Source of the DNA: Bog-473 sp963804055
GTDB taxonomy: Bacteria; Actinomycetota; Acidimicrobiia; Acidimicrobiales; RAAP-2
Reading direction: 5' to 3'
Length of the DNA stretch: 64,000 nucleotides
NCBI GenBank assembly: GCA_963804055.1
Contig: CAWDOU010000013.1
Span: 682,001 to 746,000, forward strand
Shown here: piece after piece, positions 10,113 through 18,903 of the stretch
Layout of the letters: each line of letters starts with the position of its first letter
How positions within the stretch are numbered: the first letter of the stretch is position 1
Notes under the pieces: generated by a model
What the model was told of the DNA's origin: nothing
Seen by the model: only the letters and a program-made list of their open reading frames with translations
The model's database searches: none
Translations under genes and position numbers: made by a program

Positions 10113-11672
10113 TCACGCAAGCATGCTCCGCGCCGCCGGTGAGCGGGGTGCGCCCGTCGTCGCCGAGAGGTGCGGTGACGGGCGGGTGACCGAGAGCGGC
10201 TTGGCGATGTCCTCGAGCGATCGCTGTTCGGCGTCGACGCCCAGGAACGCCGCGATGACGCCGCCGAACATCATCACCCCGGCCCCGATGAGGTAGCCGA
10301 TGAACAGCTTGAAGTGGTCTTGCCCGTTTCCGATCAGCTCACCGTAGAGCCAGGGGCCGAAGGCACCGAAGCTCTGCGCGATGGCGAAGAAGACAGCGAT
10401 GGCCTTGGCCCGCACCTCGAGCGGGAAGATCTCGCTCACGGTCAGGTAGGCGGAGGATGCGCCGGCGGAGGCGAAGAAGAAGATCACGCACCAACAGGCC
10501 GTCTGCGTCACGGCGTTGAGCGCGCCGGCCTGGAACAGGGCCGCGCTGCCTGCGAGCAGCGCCCCGGACAAGATGTACGTGCCTGCGATCATCTTCCGGC
10601 GCCCGACGGTGTCGAAGAGATGTCCGATGGTGAGCGGTCCGATCAGGTTCCCGAGGGCAAAGAAGATGAAGTAGTAGGCCGTGTCGGTCGCCGGGACGTT
10701 GTAGATCTTGGTCAAGACGAGCGCATAGGTGAAGAAGATGGCGTTGTACAGGAACGACTGGGTGATCATCAAGGTGGCCCCGAGGATGGCCCGTCTCGGA
10801 TAGTGCACGAAGAGCATGCGCGCCAGGGCGATGAAGCCGATGCTGCTGGCCGGGGTGATCTCGAGGGCCTTGGATTCGTCGATCTCGCCGAGAGTCCCGC
10901 CGCCGTGTTCGGTCTCCTGCTCGATCCTCTTGACGGCGTCTTCGGCTTCCTGTTCACGCCCGTGCATGAGGAGCCAGCGCGGGCTCTCCGGCAGGTTCTT
11001 GCGCACGAAGAGGATCACGAACCCCAGCGCCGGGCCGACAAGGAAGGCCACCCTCCACGAGTAACTGACGGGGAGGTGGTTCACGACGAAGATGAAGAAG
11101 AGCGTGGCAATCAGCGCACCGCCCCAATACGTCCCGTTGACGGCGATGTCGACACGACCCCGGTACTTGGCGGGGATGAGCTCGTCGATGGCGGAGTTGA
11201 TGGCGGCGTACTCCCCGCCGATGCCCATGCCGGCTATGAACCGGGAAGCCCAGACCCAGTAGACCCATCCCTGTGAATGACCGAGGGTCAGCGCGGTCAT
11301 GACGCCACCAAACAGGTAGACGCCCAGGGTGATCATGAACAGGTTCCGCCGGCCGAACTTGTCCGACAGACGACCGAAGAAGAGGGCCCCGACCACCTCA
11401 CCGAGGAGGTAGACGGTGCCGACGGCGAACGCCACTTCGGAGGAGGAGAGGTTCAGGGCCTGCTTCTGGCTGATCAGACCTTCGGCGTTGCTGGCAATGG
11501 TGATCTCGAGGCCGTCGAGGACCCACGCCACACCGAGTGCGACGACCAGGCGCGTGTGGAAGCGCGACCAGCCAAGGCGGTCGATGCGCGCCGGGATGAG
11601 GCTCCTGATCGATCCCTCGGAGCCGTGATCCCCGTTCCGCTTCCCCAGCTCATCCGTGGTGACCGTTGCCAC
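10113..11672 (-). CDS. MFS transporter (metabolite:H+ symporter / sugar-porter type)
   Basis: About 519 residues with 12 predicted membrane helices. Seen: DGLEITIAS in helix 1, the loop 2-3 motif GRLSDKFGRRN, ASRFIAGMGIGGEYAAINSAIDELIPAKYRGR in helices 4-5, the PESPRWLLMHGR loop 6-7 typical of sugar-porter and aromatic-acid:H+ symporter relatives, and the second repeat motif GHLFDTVGRRK. An ATG lies at 11687, but the AAGGGAGGGG just inside it is a ribosome-binding site for GTG 11672, which I chose. The substrate is unknown; organic acids or sugars are the usual cargo. A short C-terminal tail is low-complexity. Confidence 0.88.
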   Translation of the reverse strand: MATVTTDELGKRNGDHGSEGSIRSLIPARIDRLGWSRFHTRLVVALGVAWVLDGLEITIASNAEGLISQKQALNLSSSEVAFAVGTVYLLGEVVGALFFGRLSDKFGRRNLFMITLGVYLFGGVMTALTLGHSQGWVYWVWASRFIAGMGIGGEYAAINSAIDELIPAKYRGRVDIAVNGTYWGGALIATLFFIFVVNHLPVSYSWRVAFLVGPALGFVILFVRKNLPESPRWLLMHGREQEAEDAVKRIEQETEHGGGTLGEIDESKALEITPASSIGFIALARMLFVHYPRRAILGATLMITQSFLYNAIFFTYALVLTKIYNVPATDTAYYFIFFALGNLIGPLTIGHLFDTVGRRKMIAGTYILSGALLAGSAALFQAGALNAVTQTACWCVIFFFASAGASSAYLTVSEIFPLEVRAKAIAVFFAIAQSFGAFGPWLYGELIGNGQDHFKLFIGYLIGAGVMMFGGVIAAFLGVDAEQRSLEDIAKPLSVTRPSPHLSATTGAPRSPAARSMLA

Positions 11673-11879
11673 GCCCCCTCCCTTCATCCGACTGAGACTT
11701 CAGTACCCATGAAGGCGTCCGGGCATGCACCGTGTGTTGGGATGCGGTCCTGTCGGATCGGAGAGCGTCGTGATCAGGTGGGGTGAACCGTCCCCGAGAG
11801 GGGGCCGTCGCTGTCGAGATCGGTCAACGTTGCGTCAGGGTCGGTGGCATGTGCAACGAAGGCACCTCGGGCGAGACAC

Positions 11880-12479
11880 TCAGGCGGCGAGCCCGGCTCG
11901 AGCACGGGCCGTGAGGTGCGTCGGGAGCAGCGTGGCCTTGTGCTCGCTGAACGAGCCGGTCGTCCAGCACACGCTGTGCTCTGCGTGGAGCTCCGTGGCC
12001 AGCGCAGCACGGGCCGGTCCCCGGTAGAAGCGATCCTGGGCCAGCCAGGCTGCGAACTCGCCCTGCCGATCGAATCCACGACGCGTCTGCACATGCCCGA
12101 GCAGGTCGTGGACGGCCCGGAACCTGTCATAGGCGCCACCGCATCCGGATCCGAGAATCGGGTGGGGCCGGCCGGGGTCCGCGGCCGAGGTCGTCACTTC
12201 GAGGACCCCGGTCGATCGCACTGCGGCGATCATCTCGTCGTCATGCTCATACGGGGCGCGGCAGCGGCTGAACACAACTCGCACGGGCCATCGCGCATCT
12301 CCATGCGTCAACACTCGGAAGAGCCGGTCCGATTGCCGTTGGAGTGCTCGGTAGGCGGCCGCCACCCTGGGGTCATCCGGATCGCTGCGAGCAGCGATGA
12401 ACGTCGCCGCCACCTCTCGGGACACGCGTTCGTCCAGCACGACGTCGGCTCGCACCGCTTGACGCGTGCTCGTGATCAC
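11880..12479 (-). CDS. Uncharacterised HD-x2-GH protein related to a phage polyvalent-protein domain
   Basis: 199 residues from GTG 12479, which overlaps the stop of the VOC gene (GTGA), so translation is coupled. The central part reads FRAVHDLLGHV, then FDRQGEFAAWL and ATELHAEHSV. I recall the same order (FRAVHD-x2-GH, GE-x-AW, TET/S) from an uncharacterised domain in large phage polyvalent proteins and scattered bacterial proteins. This match is from memory and needs a profile search. The conserved His, Asp and Glu residues could bind a metal, which is inference. The N-terminal third (VLDERVSREVAATFIAARSDPDDPRVAAAYRAL) is helical. The function is unknown. Confidence 0.7.
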   Translation of the reverse strand: MITSTRQAVRADVVLDERVSREVAATFIAARSDPDDPRVAAAYRALQRQSDRLFRVLTHGDARWPVRVVFSRCRAPYEHDDEMIAAVRSTGVLEVTTSAADPGRPHPILGSGCGGAYDRFRAVHDLLGHVQTRRGFDRQGEFAAWLAQDRFYRGPARAALATELHAEHSVCWTTGSFSEHKATLLPTHLTARARAGLAA

Positions 12480-13123
12480 GTCGGAAGGGTGTCCCCGGCC
12501 TGCTCTGCCACCATGTAGGTCGCGTACCAGGTGGGCCAGTCTGGATCGGCTGCGCCGATTCGCTTCTCGTGCTCGCCGTGCGCCTTCTCGGCGCGCGTCA
12601 TGGCGTCTGCCAGGTCCCGCACTGTCGCAAACGAGGTCGTGGCGGCGCCGATCCGTCCGGGCAGCCGGGTCGTCACCTCCTGCAGGAGCCACGAGTTTCC
12701 GTCCGGATCGCTGAAGGTCGCGAACGACCCGTAGCTGCTCGATTCGGGCGACGCTCCCTCGACGCGCTCCGTCCCGCCCGGCTCCTGGAAACGACCGCCG
12801 AGGGAGGATTCGTGGAAGGCGTCGCTGACGGCTACGCCCCGTCCCTCCAGGTCGGCACGGGCGGCCTCCATGTCGTCGACCACCAGGTACACGTTCCGGG
12901 CAGAACCCGGCGCGGCCGGCGTGAGGTCCTTCCCGAACTGGATGGAACACCCGGAGCCCGGCGGCGTGAACTGGAGCAGGCGGACGCCATTGGCGTTCAC
13001 GTCGGCGTCCACCCGCCACCCGAGCTTGCGGTAGAAGGATTCGGCCCGGTCCACGTCGGAGACGGGCAGGACCAGCACCTCCAACTTCATGTCGACGCCC
13101 CCCGGAACCTCTGCCGTGCTCAT
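12476..13123 (-). CDS. VOC (glyoxalase/bleomycin-resistance fold) protein with C-terminal extension
   Basis: 215 residues. ATG 13123 follows AAGGAGGGCCG, an excellent ribosome-binding site, so upstream in-frame ATGs are rejected. Residues 12-140 form the paired beta-alpha-beta-beta-beta modules of the vicinal oxygen chelate fold (KLEVLVLPVSDVDRAESFYRKLGWRVD, then FSDPDGNSWLLQEVTTRLPG). The last 65 residues (LADAMTRAEKAHGEHEKRIGAADPDWPTWYATYMVAEQAG) are a helical extension often found attached to this subgroup in actinobacteria. The substrate is unknown. It is coupled to the downstream HD-x2-GH gene by a GTGA overlap. Confidence 0.82.
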   Translation of the reverse strand: MSTAEVPGGVDMKLEVLVLPVSDVDRAESFYRKLGWRVDADVNANGVRLLQFTPPGSGCSIQFGKDLTPAAPGSARNVYLVVDDMEAARADLEGRGVAVSDAFHESSLGGRFQEPGGTERVEGASPESSSYGSFATFSDPDGNSWLLQEVTTRLPGRIGAATTSFATVRDLADAMTRAEKAHGEHEKRIGAADPDWPTWYATYMVAEQAGDTLPT

Positions 13124-13382
13124 CGGCCCTCCTTCTCGTCTGTGCATGCACTTTCGCACGCCGATCCTCGCCTGTCACCAGGCTGGCTCCCCTGGTCGGG
13201 GCCCTCGGGCGGCGACGGGTTGCCGAGCAGACTCGGCGGGCCCGCTTCCAGGGAAGGAGCGCGTGGGCGCCTCGGCCCGCCGGGGGCGCTCCGTCCGTCG
13301 ACCCAGGCAACGATGCCCCCATCTGGTAGAGACTGGCGTGACTCGAGATCTCTGACACCCCGGCGACAAGGAGGAGCAGGCA

Positions 13383-13868
13383 ATGACGGGAGTGGGTTCT
13401 GAGGGACCGGTGGTGTTCTGCTTCGACGGCTCCGCCGGTTCACGAGCGGCCATGAGGGTGGCGGCAGGGCTGATCGAAAGGCCGGTCGATGCAGTCGTGC
13501 TCACCGTGTGGGAGACGATCGCTACCCGCCTGGCCCTCGCGGGCGCGTTCGCAGCCGGCAATACGACGGGGGGCGCCGACCTCGACGCTGAGGAGAAGTC
13601 CTTCGCCAGGTCCGTGGCGGAGGAAGGCGCGCAGCGGGCAAGCGAACACGGCTACACGGCAACTCCACTCATAAGGGAGTCCTTCGAGGGCATTCCGCAC
13701 GCCATCCTGGACACGGCGGATGAACTCTCCGCACGATTGATCGTCTGCGGTCAGCGAGGGCGGGGCACGGTCCGTTCGGCGCTGCTCGGCAGCGTCTCTC
13801 ATTCCCTCGCCTCGCACGCCCGCCGCCCGATTCTCATCGCCCCGGAGCACCAGATCGACGGCACGTAA
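13383..13868 (+). CDS. Universal stress protein, UspA family
   Basis: 161 residues, one Usp domain. Seen: N-terminal VVFCFDGSAGSRAAMRVA and the C-terminal nucleotide-binding signature GQRG-x9-GSVSHSLASHARRPILI, the G-2x-G-9x-G(S) pattern of ATP-binding Usp proteins. ATG 13383 follows AAGGAGGAGCAGGCA, a strong ribosome-binding site. A VOC gene starts 42 bases downstream on the same strand, so the two probably share a transcript. The role is in stress adaptation. No membrane segment. Confidence 0.9.
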   Translation: MTGVGSEGPVVFCFDGSAGSRAAMRVAAGLIERPVDAVVLTVWETIATRLALAGAFAAGNTTGGADLDAEEKSFARSVAEEGAQRASEHGYTATPLIRESFEGIPHAILDTADELSARLIVCGQRGRGTVRSALLGSVSHSLASHARRPILIAPEHQIDGT

Positions 13869-13910
13869 TGCCCTGACCCTGATCAGAAGTACCGACAACG
13901 GAGGTAGGAG

Positions 13911-14357
13911 ATGGCCGAACTCACACAGCTCGAAGATCAGATTGTGCTCGCGCACTTCATCGTGTCGGACGACGTGGAGCGCTCTCGGCGCTTCTACACC
14001 GAAGTCCTGGGCGGCAAAGTCGTCTTCTCGGGCGATGTGACCTACGTCGCTCTGGCCAACAGCTACATCATCATCAATGTCGGCGGAGGCCCCACCGATG
14101 ACAAGCCGACGGTGACCCTGGAGGCGCCACGGGACCCCGACCGGACCAGCAGCTTCCTGAACATCCGGGTCAAGGACATCCAAGCCGTGTACGCGGAGTG
14201 GAGCGCCCGGGGCGCTGACTTCCTGACACCGCCCAAGCAGCACGCGTACGAGATTCGTTGCTACATACGCGATCCCGACGGCCATCTGATCGAGGTGGGG
14301 CAGACGACCGACCCGACCGGCGACTGGTCGTTCTGGCTGCCGGCTCCAGAGGGATGA
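13911..14357 (+). CDS. VOC family protein (glyoxalase-like)
   Basis: 148 residues with one vicinal oxygen chelate domain: LAHFIVSDDVERSRRFYTEVLGGKVVF in the first module and FLNIRVKDIQAVYAEWSARGADFLTPP ... CYIRDPDGHLIEVGQTT in the second. The first-module His and the C-terminal Glu (DPDGHLIEVG) are candidate metal ligands. ATG 13911 follows GGAGGTAGGAG. Likely cotranscribed with the Usp gene. The substrate is unknown. Confidence 0.85.
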   Translation: MAELTQLEDQIVLAHFIVSDDVERSRRFYTEVLGGKVVFSGDVTYVALANSYIIINVGGGPTDDKPTVTLEAPRDPDRTSSFLNIRVKDIQAVYAEWSARGADFLTPPKQHAYEIRCYIRDPDGHLIEVGQTTDPTGDWSFWLPAPEG

Positions 14358-14403
14358 TGCAGGCGACGCCCGGGCGCTGACCCGGCGCAGGGTCCATCAC
14401 GGT

Positions 14404-15039
14404 TCAACTGCCTTGGACCACGACCTGTGCGTCGGCAGAGTTCACGACGAGATCGTGAAGGTCTCCCCCGACCTCGAGCCGGCTCGACTGATCGACCCCG
14501 CCGACCCTGACCGGATCGAAGCCCGCCGTCCGGATCAACCGGGCGACCCGCTCGCCGGCGCGGTCCTCGTCGGCCGCGTAGAAGAGGGCCGCCAGCTCGG
14601 GTGATCGGTTGGCCGAGGATTCGAACAGGTCCGCTGACATGCTTCCGAACGCCATGGCCAACGGCGCTCCCGCCGGCAACCACCCGGCGACAACCGTGCC
14701 GGAGGATTGCCCTTCCGGCAGGACCCGCGAGACCTTGCCCTGTGCGTCGAGCGTGAACGGGTTGCTGGGAACGACCACGAGGGTGTCCGCGAGGGAAGCG
14801 GCAATCTCCCGGATGACCCCCTCCAGCACAGTGAACCGCAGCGCGAGGACGACCGCATCGGCTCCCTGCAATGCGTCGAGGTTGTCGGCGGCGACGGTCG
14901 GAGCCCCGTCGATACCTGCCGCCAGCCTTCGTGCCGAATCCTTGTCGGCGCTCGAGAGCCGCAGGGTCTCGCCGCCTGTTGCGAGCCGGCGGGCGATGGC
15001 CGATCCGATCCCTCCGGTGCCGATGATCGCTGTGGTCAT
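14404..15039 (-). CDS. NADP(F420)-dependent oxidoreductase-like dinucleotide-binding protein
   Basis: 211 residues from ATG 15039. The Rossmann fold starts at once: MTTAIIGTGGIGSAIARRLATGG, the GxGxxG of the F420-dependent NADP reductase/NAD-binding 2 family, followed by ADAVVLALRFTVLEGVIREIA and VVVPSNPF, which parallel VI(DI)P-NP in that family. Enzymes of this type move hydride between NADPH and F420, or reduce small ketones; the member here could be either. The C-terminal part (VNSADAQVVVQGS) is shorter than in classical F420:NADP reductases. It lies head-to-head with the membrane-protein gene at 15097. Confidence 0.78.
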   Translation of the reverse strand: MTTAIIGTGGIGSAIARRLATGGETLRLSSADKDSARRLAAGIDGAPTVAADNLDALQGADAVVLALRFTVLEGVIREIAASLADTLVVVPSNPFTLDAQGKVSRVLPEGQSSGTVVAGWLPAGAPLAMAFGSMSADLFESSANRSPELAALFYAADEDRAGERVARLIRTAGFDPVRVGGVDQSSRLEVGGDLHDLVVNSADAQVVVQGS

Positions 15040-15096
15040 GACCGAAGCCTCCTCAACGTGCCGGGCGTCACTCACACAGCTTGTTACATTTGCGCC

Positions 15097-15603
15097 GTGA
15101 CTGCAGCCGATATCTTCAGGCCTGAGCAGTGGAGCAACTTCTTCCTTCTCGTCGGGACCGGCGCAATCACGCTCACGGGCCTGGTTTTCGTGGCGATGTC
15201 GCTGAATCTCAAGGTCATCGCTGTCGATGCAACGCATCGCAATCGAGCCATAAACACGCTTACTGGGCTGGCCCTGGTCTTCATGCGCTGTGCGCTGGTG
15301 CTCATGGGGGCACAGAACCACAAGGCCATCGGTGCAGAGCTGTTCGTGGTCTGTGGCATCTCGGCCACGGTCTTCGTCGTTGGCTACGTGAAAGCCATCA
15401 GGATGAGTGACAGCCTAAGAATCTCCCGCATCGTTGGTGGGAGCCTCGTGCACGCCGCCGAGATGACCGGTGCGGCCATCTTCTTCGTTGGATATCTTGC
15501 TGGTCTCTATGTGGCAGCGATAGCAATGGTTGCCAACACCTGTTACATGATTACGGCTGCATGGCTACTGGTCGTCGGCGCATTCGACCTGAGGGAAGCA
15601 TGA
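15097..15603 (+). CDS. Four-helix integral membrane protein, hypothetical
   Basis: 168 residues from GTG 15097. Four hydrophobic segments are visible: FFLLVGTGAITLTGLVFVAMSL, the segment ending VFMRCALVLMG, LFVVCGISATVFVVGYV, and IFFVGYLAGLYVAAIAMV / ITAAWLLVVGAF at the end. No family is recognised. The coding sequence is visibly poorer in G+C than its neighbours (codons such as ATA, TTA, CTT, ACA), suggesting separate origin. Its TGA overlaps the ATG of the RidA gene (ATGA), so it is translationally coupled to it. Upstream TTGTTACATT could supply a -10 for a nearly leaderless message. Confidence 0.65.
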   Translation: MTAADIFRPEQWSNFFLLVGTGAITLTGLVFVAMSLNLKVIAVDATHRNRAINTLTGLALVFMRCALVLMGAQNHKAIGAELFVVCGISATVFVVGYVKAIRMSDSLRISRIVGGSLVHAAEMTGAAIFFVGYLAGLYVAAIAMVANTCYMITAAWLLVVGAFDLREA

Positions 15604-16085
15604 AGGTCGAACGGCGACTGGAGGAGCTCGGCTTGGTCCTCCCTCCGGCACCGACCTTCCCCGCCGGCGTGGAGATCCCCTTCGCCTGGGTCCGAGTCCG
15701 AGGCGATCGGGCCTACGTCGCCGGTCACGGGCCTCTCAGCGCCGACGGATCGCCCGCCGGTCCGTTCGGCAAGGTCCCATCGGTCGTGAGCCCGGAGGAC
15801 GCCCAGGACTCGGCTCGTCTCGCCATCCTCGCCGCCCTCTCCAGCATGAGGGCCGCACTCGGGGATCTCGACCGGGTCGCCGCCTGGCTCACCGTCAGCG
15901 GGCACGTCAACGCCGACCCCGGCTACGCCCAAACCACCGCAGTCATCAACCCTGTCTCCGAGCTTCTCCTCGACCTCTACGGGTCCGACGCCGGGATCCA
16001 TGCCCGTACCGCCATCGGCGTGGCCGCCTTGCCGCTCAACCTCCCCGTCGTCATTTCCGCCGAGGTGGAGATCGCCGCCCAATAG
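15600..16085 (+). CDS. RidA family protein
   Basis: 161 residues of the YjgF/YER057c/UK114 (RidA) family. It carries the longer N-terminus MKVERRLEELGLVLPPAP typical of one Rid subgroup, then AYVAGHGPL, SARLAILAALSSMRAALGDLDRV, HVNADPGYAQTTAVINPVSELLLDLYG, and the closing ARTAIGVAALPLNLPVVISAEVEIA. RidA proper deaminates reactive enamines from pyridoxal-phosphate enzymes. The usual catalytic Arg in the last strand is not obvious here (ARTAIGVAALPLN), so another subgroup function is possible. The start overlaps the preceding membrane-protein gene by ATGA. Confidence 0.85.
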   Translation: MKVERRLEELGLVLPPAPTFPAGVEIPFAWVRVRGDRAYVAGHGPLSADGSPAGPFGKVPSVVSPEDAQDSARLAILAALSSMRAALGDLDRVAAWLTVSGHVNADPGYAQTTAVINPVSELLLDLYGSDAGIHARTAIGVAALPLNLPVVISAEVEIAAQ

Positions 16086-16120
16086 CGCCATCGGCGATGC
16101 ATCGGCGCGGCAACGTCGCC

Positions 16121-16939
16121 CTAGTCCTGGGCGGCGAGAAGGACCGTCGTGAGCGGCTCGAGACCAGCAATCAAGTCACTGAGCTCGACCGACTCGAGGC
16201 TCTCGTAGGGCTTCGCGGCGAGATCATCGGTGAGCGACTCGACCCGCTGTTTGACGGCGCGACCCTGGTCGCTGAGCCACCCGTCGTCCCCGATCAGGCC
16301 ACGATCGCGCATCCCGTCCGTCACGGCGGCGAGCAGCGCCGGCGGAAGGTGGTGGATGCGCCCGAACTGCTCCACCGGCATCTCCATGTCGAGGGCGAGG
16401 AGCGCATGCGCCTCGAGGCCGCCGACACCTTCGACCATGAGGGCCGCAATGTGCCCGTCGCCGCGGTGCTCGCGCAGCAAGGATGCTGCATGGAAGAGTC
16501 GGGTCACCACGTCGTCGGGGATCGGGATCGAGCGCAGCGCAGCATACATGGGTCGGCCCACGATCGCGGCACTGGTGGCCGCCTTGGTCAACAGGTCGGT
16601 GGTGCGCGAAAAGGCCGGAGCGTTCACGCGATCGCCGAGGATCCGTCGCAGCGCCTTCGCGCAGCCCATCTGACGAGCGGCGATCGCCGCTTCAGGCGTG
16701 GTCGTGCGCCACACCTTCGGGATATGGCGAGCCACTTCGCCGGGAGCGAAGTTGTAGAAGAGGGCATCCACCACTTGCGCCGGTGTCAGGCCGAGAGGCG
16801 CCGCCCGTCCGGCAAAATAGGTGTCCCAGTAGTCGGTGAACCCCAGGGCGAACATTGCCTCGTTGGGTTCGTCGGCTGAGTACGGGATGACGCCGATCGG
16901 CTCGACGAGCTCGAACATGCGGCGGGCCATCGCATTCAT
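16121..16939 (-). CDS. SCO6745-family protein
   Basis: 272 residues from ATG 16939. A longer in-frame opening to 17107 is Ser/Asp-rich and lacks a ribosome-binding site, so it is not used. Seen: MARRMFELVEPIGVIPYSADEPNEAMFALGFTDYWDTYFAGRAAPLG, the conserved opening of the SCO6745 family found throughout actinobacteria, and a C-terminal half (ALLAAVTDGMRDRGLIGDDGWLSDQGRAVKQRVESLTD) that looks like a winged helix-turn-helix. TAGTGT seven bases before the ATG would serve as a -10 for a leaderless transcript. The biochemical role is unknown. Confidence 0.78.
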   Translation of the reverse strand: MNAMARRMFELVEPIGVIPYSADEPNEAMFALGFTDYWDTYFAGRAAPLGLTPAQVVDALFYNFAPGEVARHIPKVWRTTTPEAAIAARQMGCAKALRRILGDRVNAPAFSRTTDLLTKAATSAAIVGRPMYAALRSIPIPDDVVTRLFHAASLLREHRGDGHIAALMVEGVGGLEAHALLALDMEMPVEQFGRIHHLPPALLAAVTDGMRDRGLIGDDGWLSDQGRAVKQRVESLTDDLAAKPYESLESVELSDLIAGLEPLTTVLLAAQD

Positions 16940-17260
16940 CGTGTGAACACTAACGAGTTGTCGTACAAGATCGGTGAACGAAGCGCGCGCGACAGCGCTC
17001 CCGCTCGCGTCGACTGGTATTTGAGATTCCGTCCGTCTCCAGCCCGAAAGGGCCGAGGTATTCAAGGGATCATCGCCTGCGTACGCGGCCGTTGACCCGC
17101 CTCGCATCGGTGTAGATCCACAGCGAGAAACTGGCCTGCCTGCTGGGGGTACTGAGTGACATCAGTAGCAGAGTTGGCCCGGCGCACTTGCTGTCGGGAC
17201 TTTTGTCTCTATTCGCCCGAGCCGCCCACCCGCCACAATGGTCGGGAAGGGGTGTTCCCG
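16940..17260. other. Intergenic region between divergent SCO6745-family and WS/DGAT genes
   Basis: About 320 bases with no credible gene. It must hold promoters for both flanking genes. On the minus side TAGTGT lies seven bases before the ATG at 16939. On the plus side GAAGGGGTG precedes the ATG at 17261. Base composition is less GC-rich than the flanking genes. I see no clear operator palindrome. Confidence 0.5.
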
Positions 17261-18679
17261 ATGGTAGACGCATCAGACGTATCAGACGCAGGGGGGAGTC
17301 CAAGGGCTGTCGACACCATGAGCGGCTCAGACGCTCTGCTGTGGACAATCAGTGCCGACCCCGTGATGCGGCCGACCATCGTGGCGATGATGGTCTTGGA
17401 TGGGAAGCCCGATTGGGCGGAGGTCCGGGCCCGAGTCACGGAGCTGACCAAGGCGGTCCCCCGGCTTCGCTCATGTGCCGTCAACCGAGCCCCGGGCCGA
17501 GGGCGACCTCAATTCGTGAGAGACGAGAACTTCGCGTTGGACATGCATCTTCGCCGTATTCGGCTACCCGAACACGGGATTCGACGGGACGTCTTCGACA
17601 TGGCCCAGACGATGGCCACGAGCGGGTTCGACGCTGCGCTGCCGCTGTGGGAAGCAGTTCTCGTCGAGGAATCGGACGCCGATTGTGCCGTCCTCGTCAT
17701 GAAGGTCCATCACGCCCTCATTGACGGCGTGGGGGGCCTTGCCGTGCTTGCGCGGCTCTTCGACAAAGTCCAAACGGCGTCGCACGCGAGCGTCGAGCCA
17801 CTGCCTGCATCGGAGAGTGCGGAACCCCGGCCGCGCCTCTCTGCCTTCGGCCGTGTGCCTGCTCTTGCCTCTTCTGCGAGGTTCGTCGGCGATGCGCTCA
17901 ACGTCGTGACGCATCCCGTGCGCTCAGTCGGCCAGGTGGTCGCCCTCGGCGGCTCGGTTGGTCGGTTGATGGCGCCTGCGAGGAGGCCGATGTCGCCGAT
18001 CATGACCGGTCGCAGCTTTCGACGCCACGTCGAAATCCTCGACCTGGACCTCATGACCCTCAAGAGCGCCGCCAAGGCTTGGGGTGGCACGGTCAATGAC
18101 GTGTTCGTCACGTCCGTGGTGCGTGGCCTCAGTCTGTACCATGAGCAGCACGGCGTGCCGGCGCGGGGGTTCCGCGTCTTGATGCCCGTCAATGTGCGTG
18201 ACACCGCTGATGGCGAAGGCGGCAACCATTTCGTGCCAGCCCGATTCGTCATCCCTGTCCACAGCGATATCGCCGACAGCGTGGCAGAGACAAGACGGAG
18301 CGCCGAACAATGGAAGCACGCGCCGGGTCTGGCCATGAGCGAGGTTCTGGCCACCGGGTTGAGTGCCTTGCCCGCCGCGCTCGCCCGGAGCCTTTGGAGT
18401 TCGATGCTCATGGGCGACGATTTGTGCATAACGAACATCCCGGGGCCTCCGATGCAGGCGTTCCTGGCGGGGATCGCCATCAAAGGCATTTATGCCGTGA
18501 CGCCCCCATCGGGGGCCGCCCTCAGCGTGTCCCTGGTCTCCACCGCGGAGCGGGCCTGCGTCACCATCACAACAGACACCGCGGCCGTGCACGACAGTCC
18601 GAAGCTCGCCGGCTGCATAGAGGACGGATTCTCCGAAGTCTGCTCTGCTCGGCCCGCCGGCTCCTCAAGGTCGACATGA
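17261..18679 (+). CDS. Wax ester synthase / diacylglycerol acyltransferase (WS/DGAT)
   Basis: 472 residues. The catalytic motif HHxxxDG is present as HHALIDG at residues 150-156, in the condensation-domain-like N-terminal half. The C-terminal WES_acyltransf domain follows (GGTVNDVFVTSVVRGLSLYHEQHG, LMPVNVRDTADGEGGNHFVPARFVIPV, and CITNIPGPPMQAFLAGIAIKGIYAVTPPSGAALSVSL). These enzymes esterify acyl-CoA to long-chain alcohols or diacylglycerol, making wax ester or triacylglycerol stores at the inner membrane. Start ATG 17261 follows GAAGGGG. The gene stands alone. Confidence 0.88.
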   Translation: MVDASDVSDAGGSPRAVDTMSGSDALLWTISADPVMRPTIVAMMVLDGKPDWAEVRARVTELTKAVPRLRSCAVNRAPGRGRPQFVRDENFALDMHLRRIRLPEHGIRRDVFDMAQTMATSGFDAALPLWEAVLVEESDADCAVLVMKVHHALIDGVGGLAVLARLFDKVQTASHASVEPLPASESAEPRPRLSAFGRVPALASSARFVGDALNVVTHPVRSVGQVVALGGSVGRLMAPARRPMSPIMTGRSFRRHVEILDLDLMTLKSAAKAWGGTVNDVFVTSVVRGLSLYHEQHGVPARGFRVLMPVNVRDTADGEGGNHFVPARFVIPVHSDIADSVAETRRSAEQWKHAPGLAMSEVLATGLSALPAALARSLWSSMLMGDDLCITNIPGPPMQAFLAGIAIKGIYAVTPPSGAALSVSLVSTAERACVTITTDTAAVHDSPKLAGCIEDGFSEVCSARPAGSSRST

Positions 18680-18731
18680 CGGTTCCAGTCGAATCTCGTG
18701 ACGGAGCAGGTCTGAGTCCTTCAACGAGGGA

Positions 18732-18772
18732 CTGAGGCTCAGAGCTGGGAGCTCAGGTCCGGATTCTCGGAC
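18732..18772. terminator. Clustered short hairpins between WS/DGAT and tRNA (bidirectional terminator candidate)
   Basis: Three inverted repeats follow each other: CTGAG-G-CTCAG (18732-18742), GAGCT-GGG-AGCTC (18742-18754) and GTCCG-GATTCT-CGGAC (18757-18772). They lie between the convergent WS/DGAT gene and the tRNA, where a terminator is needed in both directions. There is no U-tract. Confidence 0.45.
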
Positions 18773-18778
18773 AAGTAG

Positions 18779-18852
<74 letters not shown>

Positions 18853-18903
18853 GCGGAAACGACATCCTACATGGACGGCGGGACACCATGCCCGCCCGGC
18901 CCG

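Noticed and set aside
12480..13358. Extension of the HD-x2-GH reading frame upstream to 13358.
   Set aside because: The upstream part is antisense-like, Arg-rich and overlaps the VOC gene in another frame. GTG 12479 with the GTGA overlap is the natural start.
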